A stretch of DNA of 64,000 nt from Pseudomonas sp. R84 (GTDB lineage Bacteria; Pseudomonadota; Gammaproteobacteria; Pseudomonadales; Pseudomonadaceae), in the NCBI RefSeq assembly GCF_009834515.1, contig NZ_CP019426.1, positions 310,001 to 374,000 of the forward strand, given 5' to 3'. Shown piece after piece: positions 41,839 to 50,372 of this stretch (within the stretch, counting starts at the first letter, position 1; each line of letters begins with the position of its first letter). The notes beneath the pieces were generated by a model that was not told where the DNA came from, did not search any database, and saw only the letters and a list, made by a program, of their open reading frames with translations. A program made the position numbers and the translations under genes.

Positions 41839-42987
41839 TCAGTCAGCAGAAGGGGAGACGGTGGGGACACTGTGGTCGTAGACGTCCATCATCTTCGGAT
41901 CGCGGTGGCCGCTGGCTTCTTGCTTATCAGCCCGAGTGCCGGCCGTGTCGGTGATGCCACGTCGTTTCAGGTCGTGAAGGGCGAACCTTTGCTCCGGTGT
42001 GATCACCTCGTCGACGAGAGCCAAGTTAATGAATCTTTGCCATGCCGTATCCAGGCTGGACTTGCGGAGCGGTCCACCGTGGCTGGCCACGATGATGTTC
42101 CGACGTGACGGTGCGATCGGTATAGCGGTCTTGCGTTTGGCCCAGACCTTGGCCCGATAGGCCTTCGCGTGGTCCCAAGCTTTGCGCAGGCGTGGCGTCC
42201 AGCGAACGATGTTGTCTCGACTTCCCTTCCGACGGTTGGTGAGGATCCCGCTTTCCAGCTCGTTTGCGTCGGTCAGGGTAACGACTTCGATTCCGCGCAG
42301 CCTGCAGAGATAGGCCAGCTCCATGACGTAACCGAGGTATTCGGGGCAGCCGCCTTTCTCGCCGCGTATCAGCAGGCCGCGAGCAATGGCCCGATCGATC
42401 AGCGTGTCCATGACCTGATGGTTTGGAAGTCGGCGCTGCTTTCGTTCCACTGGGGCTTCGATACCCAGCGCGGGGTTCACTTCCAGGAAGCCACGGTTGC
42501 GCCCCCACTGCAGAACGCGCCGCAAGTAACGAAGCGCGTGCGCTGCCTTGGACGGGGTCCCCTCGTCTGCAAGTCGATCGACGATGCGCTGCACCAGAGC
42601 AGAAGTGAATTTCCGCACGGCCAAGTCTCCCAAGGGCTTGCCCAGCTTTGTGGGTAAGGTCAGTAGAACATCACGCGAGTAGCAGTAATCATCGTGAGTT
42701 TTGGGGCTGAGCTTCTTGTAACGATCGCTCTCATGAAATTGGCTACAAACGTAGCGAAGCGTTCCACGGTCGACGTTGGACGCCTCGTCCATGATCTGGT
42801 GCAGTTCGGCCAGAGAGACGTCGGCCGGCGCGATGTTGCGCCGGCGTTGTTTTCCCGTTTCGTCGTAGTGCAACGTGTACCAGACCCGACCTTTTCGGTG
42901 GTCAAAGTAAACGGCCGCTGGGAGAGCGGCCTGGTCGATATGGGCGGGAATATGCGGATTGTGCTTCCGCTTCCGTGCTTTCCTCAT
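41839..42987 (-). CDS. int: Phage tyrosine integrase
   Basis: A 382-residue tyrosine recombinase that inserts and excises the prophage at the tRNA-Thr site. The N-terminal arm-binding and core-binding domains precede the catalytic domain with the arginine in YLCRLRGIEVVTL (about residue 230), HDLKRRGITD (H338, R341-343), GHRDPKMMDVY (H361, Y370). The order and spacing are intact. Its ATG overlaps the DUF4224 stop (ATGA). It is transcribed toward the attachment site. Confidence 0.93.
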   Translation of the reverse strand: MRKARKRKHNPHIPAHIDQAALPAAVYFDHRKGRVWYTLHYDETGKQRRRNIAPADVSLAELHQIMDEASNVDRGTLRYVCSQFHESDRYKKLSPKTHDDYCYSRDVLLTLPTKLGKPLGDLAVRKFTSALVQRIVDRLADEGTPSKAAHALRYLRRVLQWGRNRGFLEVNPALGIEAPVERKQRRLPNHQVMDTLIDRAIARGLLIRGEKGGCPEYLGYVMELAYLCRLRGIEVVTLTDANELESGILTNRRKGSRDNIVRWTPRLRKAWDHAKAYRAKVWAKRKTAIPIAPSRRNIIVASHGGPLRKSSLDTAWQRFINLALVDEVITPEQRFALHDLKRRGITDTAGTRADKQEASGHRDPKMMDVYDHSVPTVSPSAD

Positions 42988-43196
42988 AGGATGTCAGCGT
43001 CGTATCGATCTGGTGCCGCTGGCTTCATGCCGGCGGCCTGGTTGATAAGGTCCAATGTTGTCCAAGGTCCGGTGCGGCCACGGAATAGGCGAACGCCTTG
43101 GTCGATCAGTGACCGTTCGACATCGGACCGCCGTTGATAGCCGGTTATGCGCTGCAGGTCAGTGAATACCAGGACGTTGTCCGATCGGGAGTTCAT
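42984..43196 (-). CDS. DUF4224 protein, integrase-associated
   Basis: A 70-residue protein of the DUF4224 family, usually encoded directly before phage integrases. The sequence VFTDLQRITGYQRRSDVERS followed by LIDQGVRLFRGRTGPW has the length of a small winged helix, so it may act as an excisionase. AGAGGG lies 6 bases before the ATG. It overlaps int by 4 bases. Confidence 0.83.
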   Translation of the reverse strand: MNSRSDNVLVFTDLQRITGYQRRSDVERSLIDQGVRLFRGRTGPWTTLDLINQAAGMKPAAPDRYDADIL

Positions 43197-43287
43197 TGCT
43201 AGCCCTCTGTAAGCTGGAGCACCCCGGGCAGTCTAGCGCTGCGGCCGGGGCATCGTTATTAGAAGTTGGAATACAAGCTACTGGGAT

Positions 43288-43497
43288 CTACAGGTTCTGC
43301 TCGAGCGCCGAGTCTCCCAATTCATTCAGTGCCGCCTTGTAGCTGCTGTAGCCCATGCTTTGAGCGACGATCTCCAAGGCTGCCGCGTGGCGAATGCCAC
43401 GCTCTTTCTTAATTTTGGTGGCTTGGCGTTTTAGGCCCTTGATGGTCTGTGGCAGCCGTGTCTCCTGCGGCATTTCATTCCCTGGTTCAACGTGCAT
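43288..43497 (-). CDS. Small phage protein with a glyoxalase-associated helical motif
   Basis: A 69-residue basic protein. The stretch KGLKRQATKIKKERGIRHAA followed by ALEIVAQSMGYSSYKAALNE resembles the short helical segment found at the start of some glyoxalase-superfamily-annotated small proteins in plasmids and phages. GGGAG lies 7 bases before the ATG at 43497; an in-frame ATG at 43473 is an alternative. Function unknown. Confidence 0.6.
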   Translation of the reverse strand: MHVEPGNEMPQETRLPQTIKGLKRQATKIKKERGIRHAAALEIVAQSMGYSSYKAALNELGDSALEQNL

Positions 43498-43702
43498 AAC
43501 GTTTCTCCCGTGCTGCTCGAGCGGCAAGTTTCTCGGCCATCAAGGCATTCCATTCCTCTGTTTTCCTTTGTTGCCGTAACTTGCTGCAGCTCTGGTGCCG
43601 GCGTATCGACCGAGCAAAGCCGCAGATGTCGCAGATGCTGGGGAGGTCAAGCCTCTTACTCGCCAGCGCGGGACGTATCCGAGTGAGCGTTAAATCAGCC
43701 AT
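43487..43702 (-). CDS. Small cysteine-containing phage protein
   Basis: A 71-residue basic protein with two close cysteines and a later one (SICDICGFARSIRRHQSCSK), suggestive of a zinc knuckle. GGAGG is 7 bases before the ATG. It overlaps the genes on both sides by a few bases, which is typical of a packed phage early operon. Function unknown. Confidence 0.65.
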   Translation of the reverse strand: MADLTLTRIRPALASKRLDLPSICDICGFARSIRRHQSCSKLRQQRKTEEWNALMAEKLAARAAREKRYAR

Positions 43703-44003
43703 TCACAACCTCCGAACCTTTACGCACCAGGTGAATCACCAGGTCTTCAAACTCGCCTTCGTCGTCGCAGGACTGCCACTCCAGCACCGCTTGCACCTGT
43801 TCGCGTGAACAATCCATGGCCAGAATTTCCCGCTGGCCACCGCTGGCACGAACATCGAGGATCTGCACCAGGCCGTCAGCGCCGTAAGCTTCTGCGAACA
43901 CTGTTCTGCCCTCGTATCCCAGCTCGGTCATTACCGTGTTGATCCGGCGGATCTCCTCGATCGCGTTGTCTCCTTGTCGCTCAAGAATCAGTTGGATCTG
44001 CAT
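43695..44003 (-). CDS. Phage hypothetical protein
   Basis: A 102-residue acidic protein (MQIQLILERQGDNAIEEIRR at the start) with no domain I recognise. AGGAGG lies 8 bases before the ATG, and it directly follows the primase gene in the leftward early operon. Confidence 0.68.
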   Translation of the reverse strand: MQIQLILERQGDNAIEEIRRINTVMTELGYEGRTVFAEAYGADGLVQILDVRASGGQREILAMDCSREQVQAVLEWQSCDDEGEFEDLVIHLVRKGSEVVNG

Positions 44004-44018
44004 CGAGTGGCCTCCTGA

Positions 44019-46805
44019 TCAGGCTTTGAAAATCCAGCATTTGACGGTGGGGCAGCGGGTGATCATCGGGTTTTTGGCTGCCTGAGCAGACCGCACCGCG
44101 CTGTCGACGGCCTTGTAATCAAGGAACTTGTGGCTCCGGGATTCCTTGAGCAGGTCTTTCAACGTGGTGACGTCGGAAAGCTTCTGGCGATGTTCAGCGG
44201 CACGCTCGGCGAATTCGTTGAGGTTGATGGCGATGACGTCAGGGTTCTTGCTGTGGTTGACCAGGGGCTCGTCGTAGATCGATTCCAGGTAGTCATAGAC
44301 CTGCCAAAACTCGGCAACGGCGCTGTGGTCAGCGTTTGTGGTGCTTTGGCGCTCGAGCGCCATTTCGACGATCTGCCGGCGCGTGGAGCTGACTTGAACC
44401 TCGGTCAAGGTGACAACCAGGCGGATAGCATCCAGAAGCGCGAATAGCTGAGCGTGGTTTTTGATGATTCGCTCGACACCGATGTAGCCCCGCAAAGCGT
44501 TGCCGCACTTACTGCAGGCGCCGTCACCTTTGAACTGGGTGTCACATGCGAAGCAATGGGTGTGCAGCCGGCGCAGTTTCGTTTCGTGTTCCGGAAAGCG
44601 CTTGCTGAAAAGATCCATCACTTCGGTCTCTTTACGTACCGCCTGCAGAAGGAAGTGACTAAGCGTTTTCCCGTCCAGGGCGTTGAGCTTGTCTGCTGCA
44701 GCGCGGCTTTCCGGCGTGACTGTCGGGCGAATGAAGTGAAGCTTCACAATGCGCGTCATGATCGCTTCGTGAGCCACCACGGCTGCGTTCTGGCTGATTG
44801 CGATCGTGCCGCGAAACGGTGGTTCGTAGGTTTCGTTGCCGGCAGTCTTGACGCCTTTGGTCGCCAGCGTGCCGCCGCCGAAAAAGTCTTTCAGCTCGTC
44901 CCATTCGAAGGTTTTGGCGTGCGCCTTATCTTCGCTATGGCGGTCGGCCTCAAGGAACACGACCGGCATACCGGACACCTGTCCCATCAAGCGTGACCGG
45001 CCTGCCTTGGTGGACTTCATCGGGTCGAACCCCTCATAGCCTTCACGGCCGAGCAGCTTCCACAGCAGGTTGAGCAGCGTGGTCTTGCCGGCGCCGGCTT
45101 CACCGGTGGCCTCAAGGAATGGGAACGACTGATAGCGGGCGCGGATCTGCTCGCAGAACAATGATCCAAAGAAGAACAACAGCGCCGCCAATCCTTGGGT
45201 GCCGAAGCAGATCCAAAGCAAGCGCAGCCATTCCTCGTCATAGCCTTTGGCATCGCGCTGCAGTTGCACCGGCACACCCTTCTGCAGGGTCTTGAGGCGC
45301 ATTTTCCCGAACTCGAAATAGTCCTCGCTGTTCACCGGGTAAACGCTGCCGTCCTTAATGGCCACGTCACCGTAGATGTAGCACTCGTATTCCTTGCTGT
45401 AGCCCACGTAGTCGATGGTGGACACGGTCTTAATGCCGTAGAGCTGGTCTTTCATGAGCTTGTCCAGTTGCTGGCCGCTGCCGGTGTACATGGCACCAGC
45501 GGCCATCCCGAGCAGTCGTTTTTTGAATTCGCTGGCGGCGGCGAGCTGGCCGCTGGTGAAGGTGTTCTTGACGCTGCCGGCGTCATGGGGAAAGTCCACG
45601 CGCAGGTAGTACCAGGACTCATCGGTGACTTCGTTGCGTTGGAAGTACAGGGCTTGCGGGTAGCAGTTGGCGATCTCCACCACGCTACCGGACTGCTGCA
45701 GCGCCTTTTCGCGCATCTGCGCCTGGTTCAGCAGCTGATCGTCGTGCTGTTCGCTGTCCTCGATGTCCTGGACGGCACGGTTGTATTTCTCCATGTCCAA
45801 CTTGAACCAGTAGAGGCGGTTGCCGAAGCCGAGGTGGAATTCACCGCGCTTGTTCCAGTCGTACATCAGCAGCGCCTTCTCAGCGGCGCTTTCAGCGATC
45901 AGCAGCGCGCCCTGATGGCGGATCTGCTTGATCTCTGTAGCAATCTGATCGGCTCGCTTTTCATCGCCTTCGATGAACGCCCAGCGTTGGTGCAGATCGT
46001 TCCAATCGACCTTGCGGCCGTCGCGTTGGGGGATCTGTGCTGCTTCGCAGACAAAGCCCATTTCACGCGCCTGGCGGACCCAGCGGCGGGTGTAGGCGTG
46101 CGCACCTGGTTCGTTATCCATAGCCCAAACGAGCTTTGGCAACTTGTCGGTGCGATCGCGCAGCAAAGCTTTCAGCGACTCTTCAGGGAAGGCGTTCGAG
46201 GACATTGCGGACACGGCTGAAAGACCGTTATGCACCAGAGCGATCGCGTCAAAGATCCCTTCAACAATCCAGATCTCTTTGACCTCGAGCAGGTCGACGC
46301 ACGGCGGGCACCACCAGACGCCGCGATAGGTTTCACCTGGTTTGAAGCGGGCTTTCATCTTCCCGAAGCGCGCCGGCCGATCGATCAGGCGTTCCCAGTA
46401 ACCACCCTTCTCCAAGGCGAAACGCACTGTTGCGCTGCCTATCTGGTCATGGCTCGAATAGAACGTGTCTTGGGTGAACCATCCAGCGATCAGCGAGATG
46501 TCGAAGCCACGGGCAAACTCCAGATATGCCCGAGCGGTCGCAGTGGGCACGCTCTCGGTTGCGGGCGCACGCTTGCTCCAGTCTTCGAACAGATCGTCGT
46601 AGATCTCTTTCACATGCAGTGTGTGGCCGCACTTTTCCTGACGACCGCAAATCAGCTGCCACGGACTGTCGAAGCGCGTGTACAGCTCCTTCTTGTTGCA
46701 TTTAGGGCAGGTGCCACCACGCATGTAATTTGTGGGTGCGCGGTGCTTCAAGCCGAACTCCGATTCGATGCGCTGCAGGACGTCGTGACGCAGATCGTCT
46801 CTCAT
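44019..46805 (-). CDS. Phage primase-helicase replication protein
   Basis: A large 928-residue replication protein. The N-terminal zinc site is CPKCNKKELYTRF, then C in RQEKCGH. A TOPRIM-like segment follows (EIWIVEGIFDAIALVHNG near residue 178; AMDNEPGAHAY). The ATPase domain has Walker A ATGEAGAGKTTLLNLLWKLL near 573 and VVFLEAD as Walker B. A second CxxC pair (CFACDTQFKGDGACSKC) lies near 760. It would start phage DNA synthesis. The ATG overlaps the upstream small gene by 4 bases. Confidence 0.87.
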   Translation of the reverse strand: MRDDLRHDVLQRIESEFGLKHRAPTNYMRGGTCPKCNKKELYTRFDSPWQLICGRQEKCGHTLHVKEIYDDLFEDWSKRAPATESVPTATARAYLEFARGFDISLIAGWFTQDTFYSSHDQIGSATVRFALEKGGYWERLIDRPARFGKMKARFKPGETYRGVWWCPPCVDLLEVKEIWIVEGIFDAIALVHNGLSAVSAMSSNAFPEESLKALLRDRTDKLPKLVWAMDNEPGAHAYTRRWVRQAREMGFVCEAAQIPQRDGRKVDWNDLHQRWAFIEGDEKRADQIATEIKQIRHQGALLIAESAAEKALLMYDWNKRGEFHLGFGNRLYWFKLDMEKYNRAVQDIEDSEQHDDQLLNQAQMREKALQQSGSVVEIANCYPQALYFQRNEVTDESWYYLRVDFPHDAGSVKNTFTSGQLAAASEFKKRLLGMAAGAMYTGSGQQLDKLMKDQLYGIKTVSTIDYVGYSKEYECYIYGDVAIKDGSVYPVNSEDYFEFGKMRLKTLQKGVPVQLQRDAKGYDEEWLRLLWICFGTQGLAALLFFFGSLFCEQIRARYQSFPFLEATGEAGAGKTTLLNLLWKLLGREGYEGFDPMKSTKAGRSRLMGQVSGMPVVFLEADRHSEDKAHAKTFEWDELKDFFGGGTLATKGVKTAGNETYEPPFRGTIAISQNAAVVAHEAIMTRIVKLHFIRPTVTPESRAAADKLNALDGKTLSHFLLQAVRKETEVMDLFSKRFPEHETKLRRLHTHCFACDTQFKGDGACSKCGNALRGYIGVERIIKNHAQLFALLDAIRLVVTLTEVQVSSTRRQIVEMALERQSTTNADHSAVAEFWQVYDYLESIYDEPLVNHSKNPDVIAINLNEFAERAAEHRQKLSDVTTLKDLLKESRSHKFLDYKAVDSAVRSAQAAKNPMITRCPTVKCWIFKA

Positions 46806-47053
46806 GGTTTTTTCACTGTTTTAAGGCTTTGGGTCAGAGCGCCGGCAAGAGCGCCGATCAGATGTTTTCGAGCGGCCATCACTGGATCGTTGGTGAGAAT
46901 CGATCCGTGGCGCAGGCCCTCGGGGATAAAGCGGTACTGGTCTGCGTACCAAAGGTCATTGAGGCTGAGACGGTATTGCTCGCGCAGGTTGGCCAAGAGC
47001 GCTTGAGCTTGCTCCGGCGGCAGCTTTGCGTTGATGTTCAGGGCGTTTTCCAT
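46802..47053 (-). CDS. Phage hypothetical protein upstream of the primase gene
   Basis: An 83-residue protein (MENALNINAKLPPEQAQALL at the start). The ATG at 47053 has GAGG 7 bases upstream; a TTG 6 bases further up is less likely. It is coupled to the primase gene (ATGA). No domain recognised. Confidence 0.65.
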   Translation of the reverse strand: MENALNINAKLPPEQAQALLANLREQYRLSLNDLWYADQYRFIPEGLRHGSILTNDPVMAARKHLIGALAGALTQSLKTVKKP

Positions 47054-47128
47054 CGTCAAACCTCAATTTCGGGCGCAGCTCACCCAAACCCACGGGGTGT
47101 GGGGCAGGCGTTTGTTTGGGGGTGGGTG

Positions 47129-47494
47129 TTACGAGTTGGCTAAGCGAAAGCGCCCGACGTCCGGTGCGTTGATGATTCGCTCGTAGATCAGGCTGACAGG
47201 CACGGCCCACTGGCTACCGGTGACTGGGTCAACTATTACGGTGTGGGTCGACGTGCTGCTCTGGATGTTCAGGCGCTGCCGATCGCGAACGGCGACCATG
47301 GTGCTGTTGGCCAGATGAACGATTTTTTCAGCGACCTGCGTCTGCACGTCGAAGTCTGCAACCAGGTGTTGAACTGCTCGGCTGAACAGTTGCTGATCGT
47401 CGCTCAGGTGCTCGGACTGGTGACGTTCCAGAAATGACAGTGCGGCGCGCTGCAGAATGTCCTGGTATTCGTTCACTGCGGGCAGGGCAGTCAT
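47129..47494 (-). CDS. Phage hypothetical protein
   Basis: A 121-residue protein without a recognised domain. GGAG lies 8 bases before the ATG, and its start overlaps the stop of the YmfL-like gene by 4 bases. The C-terminal half is beta-rich (STSTHTVIVDPVTGSQWAVP). It belongs to the leftward early operon. Confidence 0.66.
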   Translation of the reverse strand: MTALPAVNEYQDILQRAALSFLERHQSEHLSDDQQLFSRAVQHLVADFDVQTQVAEKIVHLANSTMVAVRDRQRLNIQSSTSTHTVIVDPVTGSQWAVPVSLIYERIINAPDVGRFRLANS

Positions 47495-47970
47495 TTGGCT
47501 TTCTCCGACTTCGAAGCGTGCAGCTGAATGAGGGCGAGTACTTCGGCGTGCCTTGCGGCCAGATGCAGGGTGTCCGCTTGGAGGATCGCTTCCGCCTCAG
47601 CATCGTTGATGGTTCCGTCTTCCAGCGCCTTTGCAATGATCTGGTCGACAGTGCCCTTCTTGGCTGCCGCCTCAACGCACCGGGCATACATTTCAACGTT
47701 GTCCAACGCTTCAGGCTCAACAACTGGAACGAACATGCCGCCGTACATCGCAGCGATGTACTCGGGCAAAAAGGTTGTTCCTGCCTCGAGCTCAAGCTGG
47801 TAGATCTGCGCGTCGGTCAGCGGACGGCTGTTGTTGTTCTCATAGGCGTGGTTGTCGAACTTCTTGAGTGGCAGACCGATGCGGGGGGCGGCGCATTCGC
47901 GTCCGCCTGGATAGGCACAGATGATTGCGCTGACTACCTGACGCCGAGTTTTTAGAACTGTGGTTTTCAT
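47491..47970 (-). CDS. YmfL-family phage regulator (CII-like position)
   Basis: A 159-residue protein matching the YmfL family of prophage regulators: VVSAIICAYPGGRECAAPRI is followed by LPLKKFDNHAYENNNSRPLT and the helix-turn-helix-like IYQLELEAGTTFLPEYIAAM. It takes the place of the CII regulator, directly after cro in the leftward transcript. The ATG at 47970 is preferred over an upstream in-frame ATG because the family begins MKTTVLKTRRQVV. Confidence 0.78.
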   Translation of the reverse strand: MKTTVLKTRRQVVSAIICAYPGGRECAAPRIGLPLKKFDNHAYENNNSRPLTDAQIYQLELEAGTTFLPEYIAAMYGGMFVPVVEPEALDNVEMYARCVEAAAKKGTVDQIIAKALEDGTINDAEAEAILQADTLHLAARHAEVLALIQLHASKSEKAK

Positions 47971-47999
47971 GTTCTGCTTTTCCCTGTGGCGCGATGCCA

Positions 48000-48200
48000 C
48001 TACTGTTCAATCACGCCGTCTTTGATACCTAGCAGGACCGCGGCGCGATGTGCCTCCCCGCGGCGACCTTTTTTACGACCGTTTAGAAGGTCGCTGACCA
48101 AATTCTTATTCAGTGTGTGGATCCGACAAAACTCCGCAATGCTCATTCCTTTGTGATCCAAGGCCTCGCGGGCTTGCTCGGGTGTAAGGGTGGCGGGCAT
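48000..48200 (-). CDS. Cro-like DNA-binding protein
   Basis: A 66-residue protein with one helix-turn-helix (MSIAEFCRIHTLNKNLVSDLLNG broken here as SIAEFCRIHTLNKN and LVSDLLNG). It faces the CI-like repressor across an 87-base operator region, the standard lysis-lysogeny switch. Confidence 0.8.
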   Translation of the reverse strand: MPATLTPEQAREALDHKGMSIAEFCRIHTLNKNLVSDLLNGRKKGRRGEAHRAAVLLGIKDGVIEQ

Positions 48201-48287
48201 AGTGTTCGCTCGTGTGCGTTTGTGTGGATTCGTGTTCGTACGGCGCTGATTATGACCAGTTTATTTGTCCTGTAAAGGGGCTAAAGT
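48201..48287. promoter_or_regulatory. cI/cro operator and leftward early promoter
   Basis: On the minus strand TTTACA (48271-48276) and ATAATC (48248-48253) are 17 bases apart, a good leftward promoter for cro. GTGTTCG-containing repeats (AGTGTTCGCTCGTGTGCG and ATTCGTGTTCGTACGG) lie between it and cro and are likely repressor/Cro sites. Confidence 0.62.
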
Positions 48288-48656
48288 TTGAAAAAGTTGT
48301 CATCGAGTGAGATCTCGGAGTTGAGTGCGGGCGAGTGCTTGCGCGAAGAAAGGGTTCGATTAGGGCTTAAACAGGAAGAAATGGCTCAAATTGGCGGCGT
48401 AACCCGAAACACTCAAGGGAGCTACGAACGAGATGAGCGCCGCCCGGATACTGGCTATTTGAAGGCCTTGCATGCCGTGGGTCTCGACATCCTGTATGTC
48501 GTCACGGGAGTCCGAACGCCTTCTCCCGTTGGGGGGTTGAGCGCGGACGAAGAGGTGATGGTGAAACGGTATCGCAGCATGCCTCAGGAAGACCAAAAAT
48601 CTGTGCGTCGCTTTCTGCAGGCCATCGCAGATGACGTGGCCAAGAGCTCGAATTAA
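48288..48656 (+). CDS. CI-like phage repressor, short XRE type
   Basis: A 122-residue repressor with an XRE domain (LREERVRLGLKQEEMAQIGG, then TRNTQGSYERDERRPDTGYL) and a short helical C terminus (LSADEEVMVKRYRSMPQEDQ). It lacks the autocleavage peptidase domain of lambda CI, so induction by RecA-driven cleavage is not expected, as in P2. The start is a TTG with AAAGGGG about 9 bases upstream. It maintains lysogeny by inference. Confidence 0.8.
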   Translation: MKKLSSSEISELSAGECLREERVRLGLKQEEMAQIGGVTRNTQGSYERDERRPDTGYLKALHAVGLDILYVVTGVRTPSPVGGLSADEEVMVKRYRSMPQEDQKSVRRFLQAIADDVAKSSN

Positions 48657-48759
48657 CTTGTAACAAAACATGTAAGACATTCGTCGCACCCCGGTTTTAA
48701 AGCCCTTTCCAGTCCCCGATAACGTCGATTCAGCAATGCACTTATATGGAGTAGTGAGC

Positions 48760-48945
48760 ATGTTGGATCGCGCAAGAATCGATAACGGTCATGTACAAAC
48801 TGTTGAGTTTGAATGGCACGCCCTCTCGAATATTGAACGTCGCTTGGTTGGGCTATATCGCCAGTTGACCGAAGAAGATCGAAAGCAACTACGGCGCCTC
48901 ACCGAGGCATTGGCGACGATTCCAGAGGAACTGGAAGCAAGCTGA
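48760..48945 (+). CDS. Small phage protein near the repressor
   Basis: A 61-residue acidic helical protein (MLDRARIDNGHVQTVEFEWH at the start). The ATG at 48760 follows GGAG by 8 bases. It probably shares the repressor transcript. No domain recognised. Confidence 0.6.
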   Translation: MLDRARIDNGHVQTVEFEWHALSNIERRLVGLYRQLTEEDRKQLRRLTEALATIPEELEAS

Positions 48946-49005
48946 TCGCTGTTAGCTCAATCGATAGATACGATCGCCGACACCTATGAGTCGGCGGTTT
49001 GCAAA

Positions 49006-49263
49006 TCACGCCACCGCCTGTGATCCCAGCTGCTCGAACAGCTCCCGCTGTTTCGCCCTGGGCATATCCCGCAAATGGTCGAACAACATCCTTTCGAAAG
49101 ACTGAGCCGATGGGCTCAACGTGTGCGAGAACGTCAGGTTCGCGACCCAGGTGTGCCCGCATTTTGCGTCCAGACACTGGCAGTACAGCTTCGCAAACTC
49201 CGTCGATAGCTTCTCTCGCGAAGCGATCCGTCCTCTGTGTCCGCATTTGCATTCAACTCGCAT
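49006..49263 (-). CDS. ogr: Ogr/Delta-type late transcription activator
   Basis: An 85-residue zinc-finger activator of P2-type late genes. The cysteine set CKCGHRGRIASREKLS ... YCQCLDAKCGHTWV gives the CxxC-x22-CxxxxC pattern of the Ogr/Delta family. GGGAGGG precedes the ATG at 49263. It lies beside the portal gene as in P2-related phages. Confidence 0.88.
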   Translation of the reverse strand: MRVECKCGHRGRIASREKLSTEFAKLYCQCLDAKCGHTWVANLTFSHTLSPSAQSFERMLFDHLRDMPRAKQRELFEQLGSQAVA

Positions 49264-49328
49264 TGTGTCCCTCCCCAGGGCAGCCAATCGCCACCATATT
49301 GCCATAATATGTAGTGGCAATCTCTTAG

Positions 49329-50372
49329 CTAAGCACCTGACGCAGTGGGATCAACTGGAATATCCGCATCTCTCCAGCTGATTCGCCTGTCTGGCCGTAA
49401 GGTGTCATTGACTTGGTTGAACAGCTGACAGATCGGCCGGATCTCGTTGCTGGTGTAGACCCGGTCAATCTTTTCGATGTCGCCAAAACCACCGCTGTTT
49501 TCCGGAATGATGCCGGCGAGCGCGGGATTCATCCGCCAGGCGGCGATCACGTCGTTGCGGGTGATGTTCTTCACCTTCTCCAGCTCGTCTTTGGCTTGGA
49601 AGTCGCCCACGGGGATGATCTGGATCGCGTTCTCTTTGCCGTTCGGGATGTTGACGAACATCGATCGGAAGTTGCCCACACCCTTGCTGGAGCTGATCTG
49701 CGCGCGCAGGTTGTCTTCGTCCTCCTCGGTCAGGTCCGGGTCGTTGGTGTAGAAGATGTAACCGGCGTGGGCACCGTTGCTGTAGTAGCGCCGGCGGAAC
49801 AACGTGGCGGCTTCGTTGAGCAGCAGCGCCTGCATGCCGCCCAGGTAGTCCGGCACCCCGTAGATGTTCTGTTCCACGTCATAGTCGAGGACGTGCTCAA
49901 TCTCGTCCTGGTCGAAGTCCATGAACTTGTTGTCGGGCAGCAGCATCCGGAAGCCACCGTCGACCTTGATCCGCATATTGATCGCAGCCAGGTGCTGCAG
50001 CTCCAGGACTTGGCCGAAGGCGTTGGTGTCTCGATAGAAGAAGGCTTCGCCGAACACCATGTAATCCAACCCCGCACAGCCCATCGTGCGAGCGCTGCAG
50101 CCGGCCGAGGGGATCAGCTCACGCAACAGCAGGTTGCGCTTGAACTTCGGGATTGCGCCGTGGTGGGCGTTGGCGCGCAACAGTTTGGCCAGGCCTGGAC
50201 GTGACACTGGCGGCTTGTAGATCTCGCCGTCGTCGCTGAGGAACACGCCCAGGTACTCGCCGATGTTGCCCGACAGCACCTGTTCGGGTTCGCCGAACGT
50301 AAACGCCCGCATCGGTTGCTGCTGTCGTGCCTGTTGTTTGACCTGGCGCTTTTTGTGTCGAGGATTGGGCAT
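49329..50372 (-). CDS. Phage portal protein (P2 gpQ type)
   Basis: The portal ring through which DNA is packaged, about 347 residues as in P2 gpQ (344). Recognisable features are AFTFGEPEQVLSGNIGEYLG, LIPSAGCSARTMGCAGLDYM, YFYRDTNAFG-type sequence here as AFFYRDTNAFG, and EIEHVLDYDVEQNIYGVPDY. The ATG at 50372 has GAG 8 bases upstream; a GTG 9 bases earlier is possible. It overlaps the end of the terminase frame by more than 250 bases. Confidence 0.92.
   Translation of the reverse strand: MPNPRHKKRQVKQQARQQQPMRAFTFGEPEQVLSGNIGEYLGVFLSDDGEIYKPPVSRPGLAKLLRANAHHGAIPKFKRNLLLRELIPSAGCSARTMGCAGLDYMVFGEAFFYRDTNAFGQVLELQHLAAINMRIKVDGGFRMLLPDNKFMDFDQDEIEHVLDYDVEQNIYGVPDYLGGMQALLLNEAATLFRRRYYSNGAHAGYIFYTNDPDLTEEDEDNLRAQISSSKGVGNFRSMFVNIPNGKENAIQIIPVGDFQAKDELEKVKNITRNDVIAAWRMNPALAGIIPENSGGFGDIEKIDRVYTSNEIRPICQLFNQVNDTLRPDRRISWRDADIPVDPTASGA

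Noticed and set aside
45195..46220. 341-codon plus-strand frame in the prophage early region
   Set aside because: It is antisense to the primase-helicase gene, which carries clear zinc, TOPRIM-like and Walker motifs.
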